A stretch of DNA of 64,000 bases from Atopsyche davidsoni. Taxonomy: Eukaryota > Arthropoda > Insecta > Trichoptera > Hydrobiosidae. Location: positions 1,136,001 to 1,200,000 of the forward strand of contig JAILWY010000026.1 of NCBI GenBank assembly GCA_022113835.1, given 5' to 3'. Of the stretch, positions 44,400 to 54,286 are shown in pieces. Both the position numbers and the translations under genes were made by a program. The first letter of the stretch is position 1. Every line of letters begins with the position of its first letter. Below the pieces are notes generated by a model. That model was given only the letters and a program-made list of their open reading frames with translations. It made no database searches and had not been told where the DNA came from.

Positions 44400-44770
44400 T
44401 AAGTGGATTGAACGTCAATCGAGTGCGTATTTATTACCTATACAGATTTACATTATTACTAATATGTTTAGGCACATTATTTCACACATTCTCTGATTAA
44501 AAATACCATCGCGATTTGTATAGGATTCGAGAACCCACATACAATCACTGCAATTAATCGAGAATTTTTCACAAACATAATCTATGTCAATTTTTTCGAT
44601 CGGACGTCAATCAGATGCGTATTTATTACCCATTACGGGTTTATTATATTATTACTAATATGATTAGGCACATTAGTTCTAATTAGTACTAGCTAATGTG
44701 CCTAATCATATTAGTAAAAACATAATCTACATATGAACCAATGTGCCTAGGCCAACCGATATTTAGTGAT
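44400..44770. repeat. Compound tRNA-derived repeat with 25-bp perfect hairpin
   Basis: 44412-44470 is a minus-strand tail (GGATTGAACGTCAATCGAG), followed by a decayed tRNA-like body (AGGATTCGAGAACCCACAT). 44600-44676 is a second minus-strand tail. 44652-44676 and 44693-44717 are perfect 25-bp inverted arms around a 16-base spacer. Head sequence (CTACATATGAACCAATGTGC) follows to about 44760. The stretch 44629-44668 is the uninterrupted form of the site hit by the Helitron at 16413. Confidence 0.75.
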
Positions 44771-44884
44771 TTGCAAGTTAATGTATATAAATGCTATTTT
44801 TGTGATTATGATTGATTTAAATTTAATTTTAAAAATATTTAGAAATATATGATGAAAGCAGGTATATATTTTTTGATTTGTTGC

Positions 44885-45130
44885 AATGGTTGTTGTCCTC
44901 GCCTGTGACTTCACGCACCACCAGCCCCGGCGCCGGCGGTGGCAAGTTTCAAGCCTCATTTTGAGGTTCAGCCGCCGTTACGCCGAGGCGCCGGCCCGAC
45001 GTCGCGTCCAGATGGGCCGGGGAAGCCTGGGTTAAGCTATTGCCCAATCGATCAGGGTAATTCCGAATTAGAGGAAGGCTGATGAATCGGCGGCCGAGGG
45101 TGTCCCGGGCGGGGGCGCGTGAGAAACAAC
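44885..45130. promoter_or_regulatory. GC-rich island, candidate enhancer
   Basis: Very CpG-rich (CCCGGCGCCGGCGGTGGC, GCCGAGGCGCCGGCCCGACG), with a near-palindromic TAATTCCGAATTA (45058-45070) and CCCAATCGATCAGGG. Non-repetitive and without a recognisable exon. The paired TAAT words suggest paired-type homeodomain binding. Confidence 0.3.
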
Positions 45131-45815
45131 CACCATTACCGAATGGCGTTTAGGCCTGATTGCTTTTTTCAGGTCCGTTTGAGGATTATAAAGTCAATTT
45201 GTTTTTGGGGTATTTGGGTTTTATGTGATGAAATTACACGGAAATTGTGCTATTTTAGATTGAATCGAGAGGGGTACAAAAATTATAATATTAGAGCATG
45301 TAAACACGAACAAAACGTATGCATACTTGTAAAAAGCTTTGCTACATAAATACGTTAAAATGTATAATCCGTTAGTGAGCATATTGGATGAATGCTTGGG
45401 GCTTCACAATATTGAAATAATTCACATTGAATCCAGTTTTATTTCGTTCAAAAATAACACAACTAATGAGATATATTATTAGTAAATGATTTTAATATCA
45501 TGTTATGAACAATTTAGTACTTTTAGTCAAAATTAAACAAATTTCACGTTTCGCGTCTATTATGTCGTATTTGTTAAGTTTAGTAATAAATAATGAAGTT
45601 CAAATACAACTAAGTACAGTGCTTTTGTACAAAATTTCTCTCGTGTTTTCTGTATTGAAGAAAACTACAGCTGTAAGGGAATATTTTAATGATAAAATCA
45701 ATATCGGTGTTACACGCTTCGTCTTCAACTAATTTATCATCAATCCACTTACCCTGTAAAACAGAATCATTAAATTGACACACGACTTACGCGCATCAAA
45801 TTTCCAGTAATTCCA
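45131..45815. other. AT-rich DNA, nothing recognised
   Basis: Short frames only (for example 45119-45349 and 45505-45732); neither looks like a known protein. Confidence 0.35.
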
Positions 45816-45819
45816 AAAC

Positions 45820-46040
45820 AAAGGGCTCTGCGTCTCCCTCTCGCCCGCCGGGGGAGATCTCTTCCTCTCCCTCCCTCGAAGGCGGCTCGGAGCCGACAAA
45901 GAAGAGGTAATTCCCCTCCGACGATAATTGCGTCCCTCGGTTTAAGTGACAGGCGACACCGCCTGCTCCGGTGCCGGGCGACCCGGCGGGCTTGCGGCCC
46001 GCGGCACCTCCGGCAGCGAATTTATCCGGCAGCAGATGCT
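45820..46040. promoter_or_regulatory. GC-rich island, candidate enhancer
   Basis: Contains CGCCGGGGGAGATCTC, GAGGTAATTCCCCTC (a near palindrome around 45905), CGATAATTGCG and GGTGCCGGGCGACCCGGCG. No coding frame is recognisable. Confidence 0.3.
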
Positions 46041-46239
46041 GCGGAGTTTGTACGTTTCAATTTTAATAATTTGAAAAATCGTTGCGCAATGTATTCGGAA
46101 CCGCTATTAGCAACTTAGTATTTTGTCAGGTATAATCACGGAATTTAAACATCGACAGCGCATTGCCTCGAGAAACACAAGTTAAGTGTACAAATTGGTT
46201 TACGATAATCGATTCGCTCATTCAATAGATTTTTTTTAG

Positions 46240-46325
46240 TACGAAAATTCGAACCCAAATTTCCATGGCCATCTCGGTCTAACGGTTCTGTAACTGAGCG
46301 ACAAATTTAATCGCCATCTATACAA
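46240..46325 (-). repeat. Decayed tRNA-like sequence
   Basis: On the minus strand TTGTCGCTCAGTTACAGAAC resembles an A-box region and GGGTTCGAATT a B box, 44 bases later. Stems do not close convincingly. It is probably another tRNA-derived repeat. Confidence 0.35.
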
Positions 46326-47320
46326 CCAAACCTTGTTTGTTAAATTTTTCTCATCGTAACACGTATGAATTGATTACCTTAAAACATTATTATTTTAATT
46401 ATAAGAAGTATGCTTATTTTATAACATATTTATAGAGTATCTGACAAAATGAAATTTATTGTTTTTTTTTCTGTAGTAAATATATCCATATATAGCGAGA
46501 ATAAATAGTACTATAAAATTGTTAAACCTGCCAATATTAAAAAAAAATTAAAAGTAAATTTCAAAACATAGATTTGAAATCCGCTTTTTGCCACTGTTAT
46601 GACACAAAGCGTTTTCATGTATTATTGTAACCAGGAATTTATGAGTACTTGCTAATATAAATATACTTATTAGAGCTTTTGTTGTAAATACACAGCGGAC
46701 ATATTTTATAGAGACGCATAAGCAAACAAGGCATGATTATTGACATCGAAGAAGACGCTGGGTACAGCCTTATTAGTCTGTGATAAAATAACATGCACCA
46801 TAGAGCAAGGAAGACGGCAGTGCGGCCGGTCTATTACTCACTGACCATAGACTACTGCCCCGGGGAGCGCCATTTGAGAAGAATTTATTACCGCCAATTA
46901 GGCAGTATTCAGAGCGACGCTTGGAGTACTTGAAATTCTCGCAGATCGATTTTACATGTTTGTCTATGATTCCTATCATAGACGATTCCTCGTATACCAT
47001 AGATAATTTTTTTAAATGTTTTTTTCGGACTTTGTACTACAACTTAAAAACTTGTGATATGTCATGTATGTATTAGCTAAAGTTCCCAAATAATAAGGGT
47101 CCAATTTGATAAATCAAAAAATTAATTTAAAAAATATGCAAAATGCCTTTCATCGCGTTAATAAAAACTGATGAAATATTTCATTTACGTAATATCATAT
47201 TTCCCAAAATGAATCATCAATACCAGCAAAGTTCAAGTTATTCACGAAATTATCCTGGTAAAAAAATGACAAAATACATAATAAATTTCTTGAATGTAGT
47301 TAATAAATAAAATCTATAAT
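46326..47320. other. AT-rich DNA; mixed patch at 46750-46960
   Basis: 46800-46930 contains CCGGTCTATTACTCACTGACC, CCCCGGGGAGCGCC and ATTACCGCCAATTAGG in less AT-rich DNA, possibly regulatory. Nothing else noted. Confidence 0.3.
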
Positions 47321-47359
47321 TTATGGCATATTTACAGCTGGACGGGTTGTTGAGAATCA

Positions 47360-47545
47360 TGCAGCCATTTCGATTACCAGACCTCATCTATTATTTATTA
47401 TCGCTGGTCGGGAGCCGGCTCTATGGTTTATGGGTCGGTGAGTCGCGGCCCGATCGCGGCCGATCAGACCCGACGCGGTCCGTGCGTAAATTACGGCCGC
47501 GAATCGCCAGGGCGGCTCGTGGTTGGATGGCGGGCACAGCCGAGC
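47360..47545. promoter_or_regulatory. GC-rich island, candidate enhancer
   Basis: GACCTCATCTATTATTTATT, GGTTTATGGGTCGG (TTTATGG at 47427-47433) and repeated GATCGCGGCCGATCAGACCC. The 110-codon frame over it (47323-47655) is Arg-rich and resembles no protein I know. Posterior-Hox-type TTTATGG and CpG content favour a regulatory reading. Confidence 0.25.
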
Positions 47546-47708
47546 CATCAGCTGATTGTAAAAATCGATTCATTCATTGCATGATAGGATTAATGAATAA
47601 TCGAACGCTATCAATAAATGGTTATTTTTGTGATCAAAGAGTCGTTTTAGGATAATAAATAGCTGGACTAAATGAACTGAACTCGTCGAGTGCAATGTGA
47701 GGTTAATG

Positions 47709-48253
47709 CAGAGGTTCCAAAACTTTTTGTCTCGTCGACCCCTTGTCGAGTTTTCCTGTTTTTCAATATTAGCAAGGCAGGGGGCCTTGCTAATATTGAA
47801 TTTTTACATTTGTTACAAATAAGTCAGATTTAACTTTAAATCTCCTCGCTCAGTGATTTCCAATCGATTTCTTTTTTTGTTAGAAGAATGGCAACCGCAC
47901 TGAAACCCCTTTCCGCGAGGATCGAAAACGGTAAAGCTATCAAAAACCTTCTTGCGATAGTCCATAATGCAGGATAAATAGCAGGTATGTCTTTCTGAAG
48001 CCAAAATTGCTAATATCCCTCTCTAAATTGCATCTTCAGTTCTTCATTAGTGCTTATTCCGATCAGTTTTTCTTGTAGTGTGACTTCCGATTCTTCAATG
48101 TCACCGTATGGATTGATAATCCACTGTGGTATTTTGGTGATGACCTGCTTAAATGGGATCCACTCTCGTAGACCCCCATTTACAGTTCATGGACCCCCAA
48201 TTTAATTTTTGCTGTCATTTCAAGGTCGATGTTGACCTATTTGGGAACCTATG
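47709..48253 (-). mobile_element. hAT transposon (ZBED5-like group), second deleted copy
   Basis: Ends read CAGAGGTTCCAAAACTTTTT (left) and, complemented from the right, CATAGGTTCCCAAATAGGTC. Flanking octamers GGTTAATG and AAGTAATG share five of eight bases, a decayed duplication. The terminal blocks match 27067-27689. A small inverted repeat (TTGAATTTTTACATTTG region, with TATTAGCAAGGCAGGGGGCC followed by TTGCTAATATTG) is unique to this copy. Confidence 0.8.
47813..48145 (-). pseudogene. hAT transposase C-terminal fragment (ZBED5-like)
   Basis: Read on the minus strand from about 48145: KIPQWIINPYGDIEESEVTL, QEKLIGISTNEELKMQFREG, a stop, QFWLQKDIPAIYPALWTIAR, then, after a frameshift, KKRNRLEITERGDLKLNLTY. 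This keeps more of the C-terminal domain than the 27.3 kb copy, including the FWLQK segment normally preceding YPALW. The in-frame stop and frameshift show it is dead. The upstream catalytic part is deleted. Confidence 0.8.
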
Positions 48254-48585
48254 AAGTAATGAATTAAATTTGATAAACTATTGCAATAAAATATGAAAAT
48301 AAATCGATTAGTATTTGCGCCAAACTTGGTGGTAATTTGTCGAATATCGAGTAGGACGCCACGCAGTTCATTTGTAGCCATTACCCTATTCATTAGATTG
48401 TTTCGATCAAATCGCACGCAACGTGTGAACTGAAAACATAACCTTTCACAGCTTTTACTCGAAAAGCTTTCGATGGCATGCGATGATAACCGAAGTAAAC
48501 ATTCCTGAAACATTAATTTTTGGTATCGAAAATGTGTAATATTGCTTCAGTTTTTTAGGGCTACACACAAGCATTACAGGTAAAA
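48254..48585. other. Mixed DNA, nothing recognised
   Basis: A 97-codon minus-strand frame (48220-48513) is not recognised and overlaps the hAT terminus, which argues against a gene. Confidence 0.35.
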
Positions 48586-48589
48586 AGGC

Positions 48590-49085
48590 TTACCTTCTAA
48601 TATTATGTGATTAAGCATATTTTTTCACACATTGAAAACGATTAAAGAAAACTCTCAGAAAATATCATCGTGACTTGTGAGGGATTCGAACCCACATCCC
48701 CAAGCTTTCATGGCCGGTGCATTTATCCAACTATGCTAACGAGCCACTGCAATTTAGTGAGAATTTTTAATAATCATAATCTACATATGAACCAATATGC
48801 CCAGGCTAATCAATATTTAATGATTTGCAAACACTGGACTTAATTAAAGTAACAAGTGAAGCATTTTTATATCCAAATATGGTTATTATTATTTTTAAAA
48901 TCTATTGATGTTTAGCCGAGACGCGCACCATGTGGGTTCGAATCCCTCACAAGTCACGATGATATTTTCTGAGAGTTTTCTTTAATCGTTTTCAATGTGT
49001 GAAAAAATATGCTTAATCACATAAACATACTAATACCTGCATGGGTAAATAAATACGCATCTGATTAACATTAATCCAATTTAAT
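48590..49085. repeat. tRNA-derived repeat, tail-out pair
   Basis: 48600-48850 is a minus-strand copy with B box GGATTCGAACC (complement GGTTCGAATCC, perfect), GCTTTCATGGCCGGTGCA, an A-box region, and head CTACATATGAACCAATATGC. 48915-49085 is plus-strand, with only the 3' half of the tRNA part (perfect B box GGTTCGAATCC) and a tail through AAATACGCATCTGATTAACA. About 65 unrelated bases lie between. Confidence 0.75.
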
Positions 49086-50160
49086 TCTAATATTATTTAC
49101 TCCCACGCTAAAATCCCATAAATTCAGCAATGGTATTACATTTACAATTTTAAATATATGTTACTGCAATATATACACACATGCATACAATATTTTCTAA
49201 TAAACATTAAATTAAAATCTACCCAATTTAAAATGTATTTGTAAATTGGCAGAAATGTTTATATTTAAAGTAATAAAAAAAGTAATTTTCTAATTTTTGT
49301 GCGCGCAGTGTCACGATTTTTATTAAAAATCTTTATAAATGGTTTAGAAGTTTAATTTATTTTTGATAGCTTGTATAAAACATTCAACTCAATACCAATT
49401 CTCAAATAAGAGGTATTTTCGATCGTTTAAATTTCACTTAATATTGAGTTTATACGTACTATGATTAATTTTTTTAAACTAGAACGCTACAGGGTCGTGG
49501 CTTAAAATTAAAATAAATCGATTCTATAAATGGGGTCAGATTATTAAACGAATTCACTTAATTAAAAAGTTCTTGCACCATCTATCGATTGCTATTGTGC
49601 CATAATTATATACGTTCATGTATTTTTCAGAGTGTCATAAAGTTGTTAGTGATTTGTATGATTTATAATATAAAAACCAGATATCAAAGTAAAAAAAAAA
49701 TGCGATCAAACGAAAAAAGAAATTGACTACTTGTTTGGTGAAATTGATATTAAAATGGAGGATATCTAACATCAAACTATCTGAACCGACAGTTTATAGT
49801 TATATTAAGAAGAGTGTTAGACCGCAAGAGATGACACAAGTAAGCAAGCAATCAAAGCAATCGAAAATACGTCTAACGTACATATTTTTAATGGCTAAAA
49901 GCTGTTAGGTTATTTATATTATTTTAAATAAATAAATAAAAAATATTATTTTAACCCGTTCGGTGACCGTCGAGGGCAGTTTCCTAAATATGTAAATATC
50001 AACTTTTTCAAAATATGTGAATAAGTCACAAACTCAAACAAAAAAATAATATTTGTTGTTACAAATTACAAATCAATTCACCCTCTTTATGTTTTATCTA
50101 TTGTAAATACACGTTACAAGGGCTTGTGTTGCTTATTTATTAAGATTGTGAGTTAAAAAA
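49086..50160. other. Very AT-rich DNA, nothing recognised
   Basis: No shared repeats or exon candidates. Confidence 0.4.
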
Positions 50161-50325
50161 ATAAAGCTGCCTGCACACATTTCAATACAAGCAACAACCA
50201 AGTTGTATCAAGCCAATAGCGTTGTATCTTTTAGATGTTTTTTTTTTTTTTAATAAAAAGAGGACGTAGTTGGCTAGTTACTGTTCTGTTGTCGGTTGTG
50301 TAGTAGCGTGTGCAGGCAGCTTTAT
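50161..50325. mobile_element. MITE family T, complete copy (165 bp)
   Basis: ATAAAGCTGCCTGCACAC at the left and its exact complement GTGTGCAGGCAGCTTTAT at the right define both ends. The inner arms are AAGCAACAACCAAGTTGTAT (degraded) and CTGTTGTCGGTTGTGTAGTA, with interior TTGGCTAGTTACTG and AAAAAGAGGACGTAG. It is the best-bounded copy of the family. Confidence 0.85.
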
Positions 50326-51050
50326 TGTGATCTCGCCCGTGCCGATAGTGCCTCTTGTAATACGCCGGGAACTCAGAAAAACAAACAATCAACTACAGTG
50401 GTATAGTTCGTTCACAGCTATGGGTATCTACGCCATAAAGATGTATCAATGGTTATTACTTAATATTAAAAAAAAAAAATCCGTGAGTTTTAACCCATCA
50501 TGGTTAATTGAATAAAGCGATAAGATTTTTTGTGAGAATAAGTAATTTGTCTAACAAATATGAATAATCAAATGTTTCGTAAATTACGATTATTTATATT
50601 TTGCTTTAAAATGTTTGTTCATGTAGAGAATAGAGTATCTAGAACTATTTATATTATAGTCATTTAAACATCAAAAAAAAATATGATTAAGAATGCCTTT
50701 GTTTCATTATTTATTTTTATTCGAGCTATACGCCAGGTTTGAACTCTCTTTGCGATTAACTTTTTTGCGGCGGTGATGCGATTTTTATTACTCAGTAAAA
50801 GAATTGCAGCGAAACAATAAACACGGAATAGGCAGAATTTGCATATCGGCCATTTTGTCATTACGATTCGTTTGCAATTTCGTTTCTATACAAATTGCCT
50901 AATTTGTAACATTGTACCACGGTTTCCTCTTTTTGAAAACGTCGCATGCAAGGTACATTGAGAAGGCTAAACTTTAGAGGCATTAACGTATAATACCACA
51001 GAATATACTTTAAATAATACAAACGTTATATAAATAAAATATATACACAA
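50326..51050. other. AT-rich DNA, nothing recognised
   Basis: Short frames only. Confidence 0.4.
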
Positions 51051-51439
51051 AAGAGGTTATACATATAAAGCGTATCAATTTGCTACTTTCTGACGAGGTT
51101 GGGTTTAGTACTAAAATATTTACGTCTTTACTAAATAATTATATAAATGAGCTGCAGTGCTCATAAGTTTTATAATATAAATATAAAATAAACTTGCTAT
51201 TGTTTAGTTTGCCCGTGTTTAGAAAGATTAGGTTTAATTATATTAAAATAATTACGACTGTATTCAACGAGAATATATTCAAACATAATATTATATAAAT
51301 ATTACCCAATGTTTGTAAAGCTGATTACATATCAATTTGCTACTTTTTGGTTAAGTTATATTTAATTAGAAAATATTGAATTTTAATAATAATTTGAATA
51401 TTGTACAGTATTTATGAGATTTATAATAGATTGAGATTA

Positions 51440-52045
51440 GATATAGCATATCAATTAGCTACTTTTCGGTTTCAATATGTATAATAATGAGCTCACGGTT
51501 TAAAGCATATATGGCATATCAATCCGCTACTGTTCAGTTTCAATATTTAAAAAAAAGGGCCCATGGCTTATGGCATATCAATTCGCTACTTTTCAGTTTC
51601 AATATTTACAACGAAGAGCCCATGGCTTATGGCGTATATAGCATACCAGTTCGGTACTTTTCGGTTTCAATATTTATAACAAAAAGCTCATGGCTTATGG
51701 CATATATGGCATATCAATTCGCTACTTTTCAGTTTCAATATTTTCAACGAAGAGCCTGTGGCATATATGGCATACTAGTTCGGAACTTTCCAGTTTCAAT
51801 ATTTATTCTTGGTCATCATCAGATGCAGAACAAAATACTTCCAATATTCACAACGAAGAGCCCATGGCTTATGGCATATATGGAATACCAGTTCGGTACT
51901 TTTCGGTTTCAATATTTATAACAAAGAGCTCATGGCTTATGGCATATACGGCATAGTAATTCGGTACTTTTCAGTTTCAATATTTATAACAAAAAACCCA
52001 TGGCTTATGGTGTATGCAGCATGCCAATATGCTAGTTTCGGGGCA
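51440..52045 (+). repeat. 68-bp tandem repeat array, about nine units
   Basis: The anchor CGCTACTTTTCAGTTTCAAT (or CGGTAC.., AGCTAC.., CGGAAC..) recurs at 51457, 51525, 51584, 51652, 51720, 51781, 51894, 51962 and 52030, mostly 68 bases apart, with two shortened units (59 and 61). Each unit also has CATGGCTTATGGCATATATG. A 45-base insertion in the 51.8 kb unit contains CTTGGTCATCATCAGATGCA, shared with 10.97 kb. Isolated diverged words (TATCAATTTGCTACTTT at 51070 and 51330) suggest the array once extended left. Because 68 is not a multiple of three, the long frame (51487-51921) is not a repeat protein. Confidence 0.9.
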
Positions 52046-52715
52046 TCCCGGCGGAGAAGTGTCGCGTGTGCCGCGGCGCCGGCAAACGTCATTTCGCAAT
52101 AAATTTTTAAATTGCATTTCTGGGAAGATGGCGTGCGCGCCGGCACCGCTTCCTGTCTCTCCCTCGCAGATTAAATAATTAGCAAATAAATTTATTTTTC
52201 TGCAGATTTCCGCGAAATGATATTACCTTTTTTGACAGATCTACCGAAATGATAAATATTTAATATCCTCTCTTTAAAATACTTCAGCTGCTAAATATGG
52301 GATAAACAATTTTTATTATGTATAATTTCGCATATTGTCAAATTAATTTGAATTTATAATAAAAAATACAAGCCCTCATTTATTTTATTTCTGTGATAAT
52401 TACTCAGTGTCAATTTTTTGATAGTACTATTTTGAAATTATTTATATCAAATTATCGCAGTTCAAGTGAAAAAAATAAAGCAGCTCAACATCTTCGAATC
52501 GTTATATTTAATAAAAGCTACCATAGCTTGTTAATACATTTACATACATACATATTTGAAAACACGTTTCTACCTCAAAAAGACTTGAAAGGCGAAAGCG
52601 CTTACAAATGTAATGAATGAACGACTTTTCAACTTTGTTCTTTAAAAGCGGAGTTTTACAAATTAAACCAGTCTGTCGAGGTTAAAAATAAACAAAATCG
52701 TGATGCTCTGTTTCT
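52046..52715. other. GC patch then AT-rich DNA; R3 fragment at 52575-52680
   Basis: 52045-52165 is GC-richer (GTGCCGCGGCGCCGGC, GATGGCGTGCGCGCCGGCAC). 52575-52680 is a plus-strand R3 copy (GACTTGAAAGGCGAAAGCGC, GGAGTTTTACAAATTAAACC, AGTCTGTCG). Nothing coding. Confidence 0.45.
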
Positions 52716-52719
52716 GGCA

Positions 52720-52835
52720 CAGAGGGAGGTCCGAGTCTCCAAGACTCTGAGGTGCGAGTTACCTGTAATTACTGATGACCACGTGTCCCTTAATTACAGG
52801 TAATATCTGCGCTCCCCGTTCTTGCTCTGAGAGGT
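52720..52835. promoter_or_regulatory. 13-bp inverted TTACCTGTAATTA pair around CACGTG
   Basis: TTACCTGTAATTA (52759-52771) and its exact complement (52791-52803) flank a 19-base spacer that holds CACGTG (52780-52785) almost centrally. The arms combine a homeodomain-type TAATTA with an ACCTG/CAGGT E-box-like (ZEB/Snail or Zelda-like CAGGTA) word. Surrounding DNA is GC-richer and non-repetitive. The symmetric composite looks like a purposeful binding platform, but function is unproven. Confidence 0.4.
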
Positions 52836-53029
52836 CTAAAAAGAAAATGAAGTAATTGTGTGTGTATTTGTAAATTTGTTACTTGACTTCTTTTAAATTG
52901 TTAAAATACTATTCAGTGCATTTTACCATGCTATCTAGGACTATGAATAATACTTATTCCACCATTTTAATATTATATTATATGGATATATACAATTTTA
53001 AGTATACATATTTCCAACTCAACTGTTGT

Positions 53030-53256
53030 ATTTTTTTTTTCCAATAAGTTTGGTACCTTGCTTGTTATGTACAAGGTTTGTCATCACAATTTGGGGAAAC
53101 TTTCCAAACTAGTCAATCGAAATTGTGCTATATATGGGAGTGACTGAAGCTACACCCCCTGGTTTATCTTCTTTATGATTCCGATGACACGCTTCAAGAA
53201 GCCATCCAGTGACATCATCAACTGTGGGTGTCTCGCCACTGACTTCAGGTCAACTG
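53030..53256 (-). mobile_element. LINE 3' end, copy 2, with poly(A)
   Basis: On the minus strand a frame ends DLKSVARHPQLMMSLDGFLK...INQGV, followed by a 3' UTR like that at 31778-31880. An A tract then follows (T tract at 53030-53040 on the plus strand), directly after TACCAAACTTATTGG. This confirms retrotransposon origin. Upstream of 53256 the sequence diverges from copy 1, so truncation points differ. Confidence 0.7.
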
Positions 53257-53439
53257 TTGTGTTGCGGGCAGCTTTAAATGTCAGCTGTGCTTGTATCAAA
53301 GCTCTCTGTGCATGTCTCAGCAATACAGACGCAGCTTTTAACGAGCCAAGACGTTCAGACAACTGTTAGATAAAAAGCTCCCGTAAAATCTACAACCGAG
53401 CAATGCTTTCCACACCTCAAGCCGTGACGTCTTAATAAT

Positions 53440-53720
53440 AATAATAACGTCCAGGCCGGCGCTCGTCCTCGCCGCCCCGAAGACAGTTTCATTACAGCCG
53501 CGACCTTGAAGAAGGAAGAGCCGAATCGGGGCGCAGGGCCGGCGGGCCGTAATTGCGGGCCCGGCGGGGCCTAATGAGCCCCGTCGGGCGCTCCCTGGCC
53601 TCCTCCTTTTCCTTTTTTTCACTCTGGCAAGAAAAAAGCCATCAACAATGTAATGGAGATCGGCGCCAGCGCGGCGGCCCCCGCCCGCGTCACTCCTAGG
53701 CGAGAGCTTTTGTCTTAGTG
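53440..53720. promoter_or_regulatory. GC-rich island, candidate enhancer
   Basis: Dense CpG (GGGGCGCAGGGCCGGCGGGC, GTAATTGCGGGCCCGGCGG, GGCGCCAGCGCGGCGGCC) with TAATTGC and a TAATGAG word. The 147-codon minus-strand frame (53338-53781) is Arg/Ala-rich, has no recognisable domain and runs through a MITE T end, so it is unlikely to be a gene. Confidence 0.3.
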
Positions 53721-53756
53721 GCGCATGACCGTGACTTGCCATTCTCCGGGAGCTTT

Positions 53757-53805
53757 GGGCTGCCTGCGCGCGCCGCAACACGACCGACAGCCGATAATTA
53801 GCTTA
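53757..53805. mobile_element. MITE family T, left-end fragment
   Basis: GGGCTGCCTGCGCGCGCCGC followed by AACACGACCGACAGCCGATA matches the left arm with several changes. Confidence 0.6.
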
Positions 53806-53827
53806 AGAGCGTCTTCTATCATTATAT

Positions 53828-54235
53828 ATTGTATAAATACTCATATTTCATTATAAAACAGTGAAATACCCGTATTCATTTACGATAAACTGGATTAATA
53901 TACAATTTTTTATTGATTGGTAATGATTAAGTATATTTTTTCAAATATTGAAAAATGATTAAAGAAACTCTCAGAAAAATATCATCGTGATTTGTGTGGG
54001 ATTCGAACCCACATCTCCAAGCTAACATGGCCGGTGTATTACCAATTATACCAACGAATCACCAGTACTTGACAATAATTTTTATCAATCATATCCTATA
54101 TTTAAACAAGTAGAGTGAATATGTCAAATTACTAGGAAATTACAATATATTTCAGTCTAGGGACAACTTTTTTTTTGTATACAATTAATGAAATCATTAT
54201 ATTGCATAACCATATTTGTGTAAAAAAATTCACTC
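53828..54235 (+). repeat. Duplicated block, copy 1 (holds the tRNA-derived insertion)
   Basis: Sequence on both sides of the insertion matches 55105-55335: AAATACTCATATTTCATTAT, TGAAATACCCGTATTCATT, GGATTAATATACAAT on the left; TATTTAAACAAGTAG, CAATATATTTCAGTCT, TACAATTAATGAAATC on the right. It may itself be a dispersed repeat or a local duplication; several MITE T copies lie between the two blocks. Confidence 0.75.
53913..54096 (-). repeat. tRNA-derived repeat, single copy flanked by TA (184 bp)
   Basis: On the minus strand: head GGATATGATTGATAAAAATT, A box TTGGTATAATTGG, ACACCGGCCATGTTAGCTTG, B box GGTTCGAATCC, downstream ATCACGATGATATTTTTCTG, end CATTACCAATCAA. TA lies on both sides (53911-53912, 54097-54098). 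The duplicate locus at 55.19 kb has the same flanks joined at a single TA, so these are the exact borders. It has no long target duplication and no A tail, which is unlike a normal SINE insertion. Confidence 0.75.
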
Positions 54236-54286
54236 TCAAAGTTTAACTTGAAAACAACGCAACACAAATTTACTGGCTAGCTTGCT

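Noticed and set aside
47323..47655. 110-codon frame as an exon
   Set aside because: No homology recognised; CpG-rich regulatory-type sequence explains the lack of stops.
51487..51921. 144-codon open frame that looks like a repeat protein
   Set aside because: The 68-bp unit is not a multiple of three, so each repeat is read in a different frame; the ORF is a by-product of the tandem array.
53338..53781. 147-codon minus-strand frame
   Set aside because: Runs from a GC island through a MITE end; no domain, no Kozak context, biased Arg/Ala composition.
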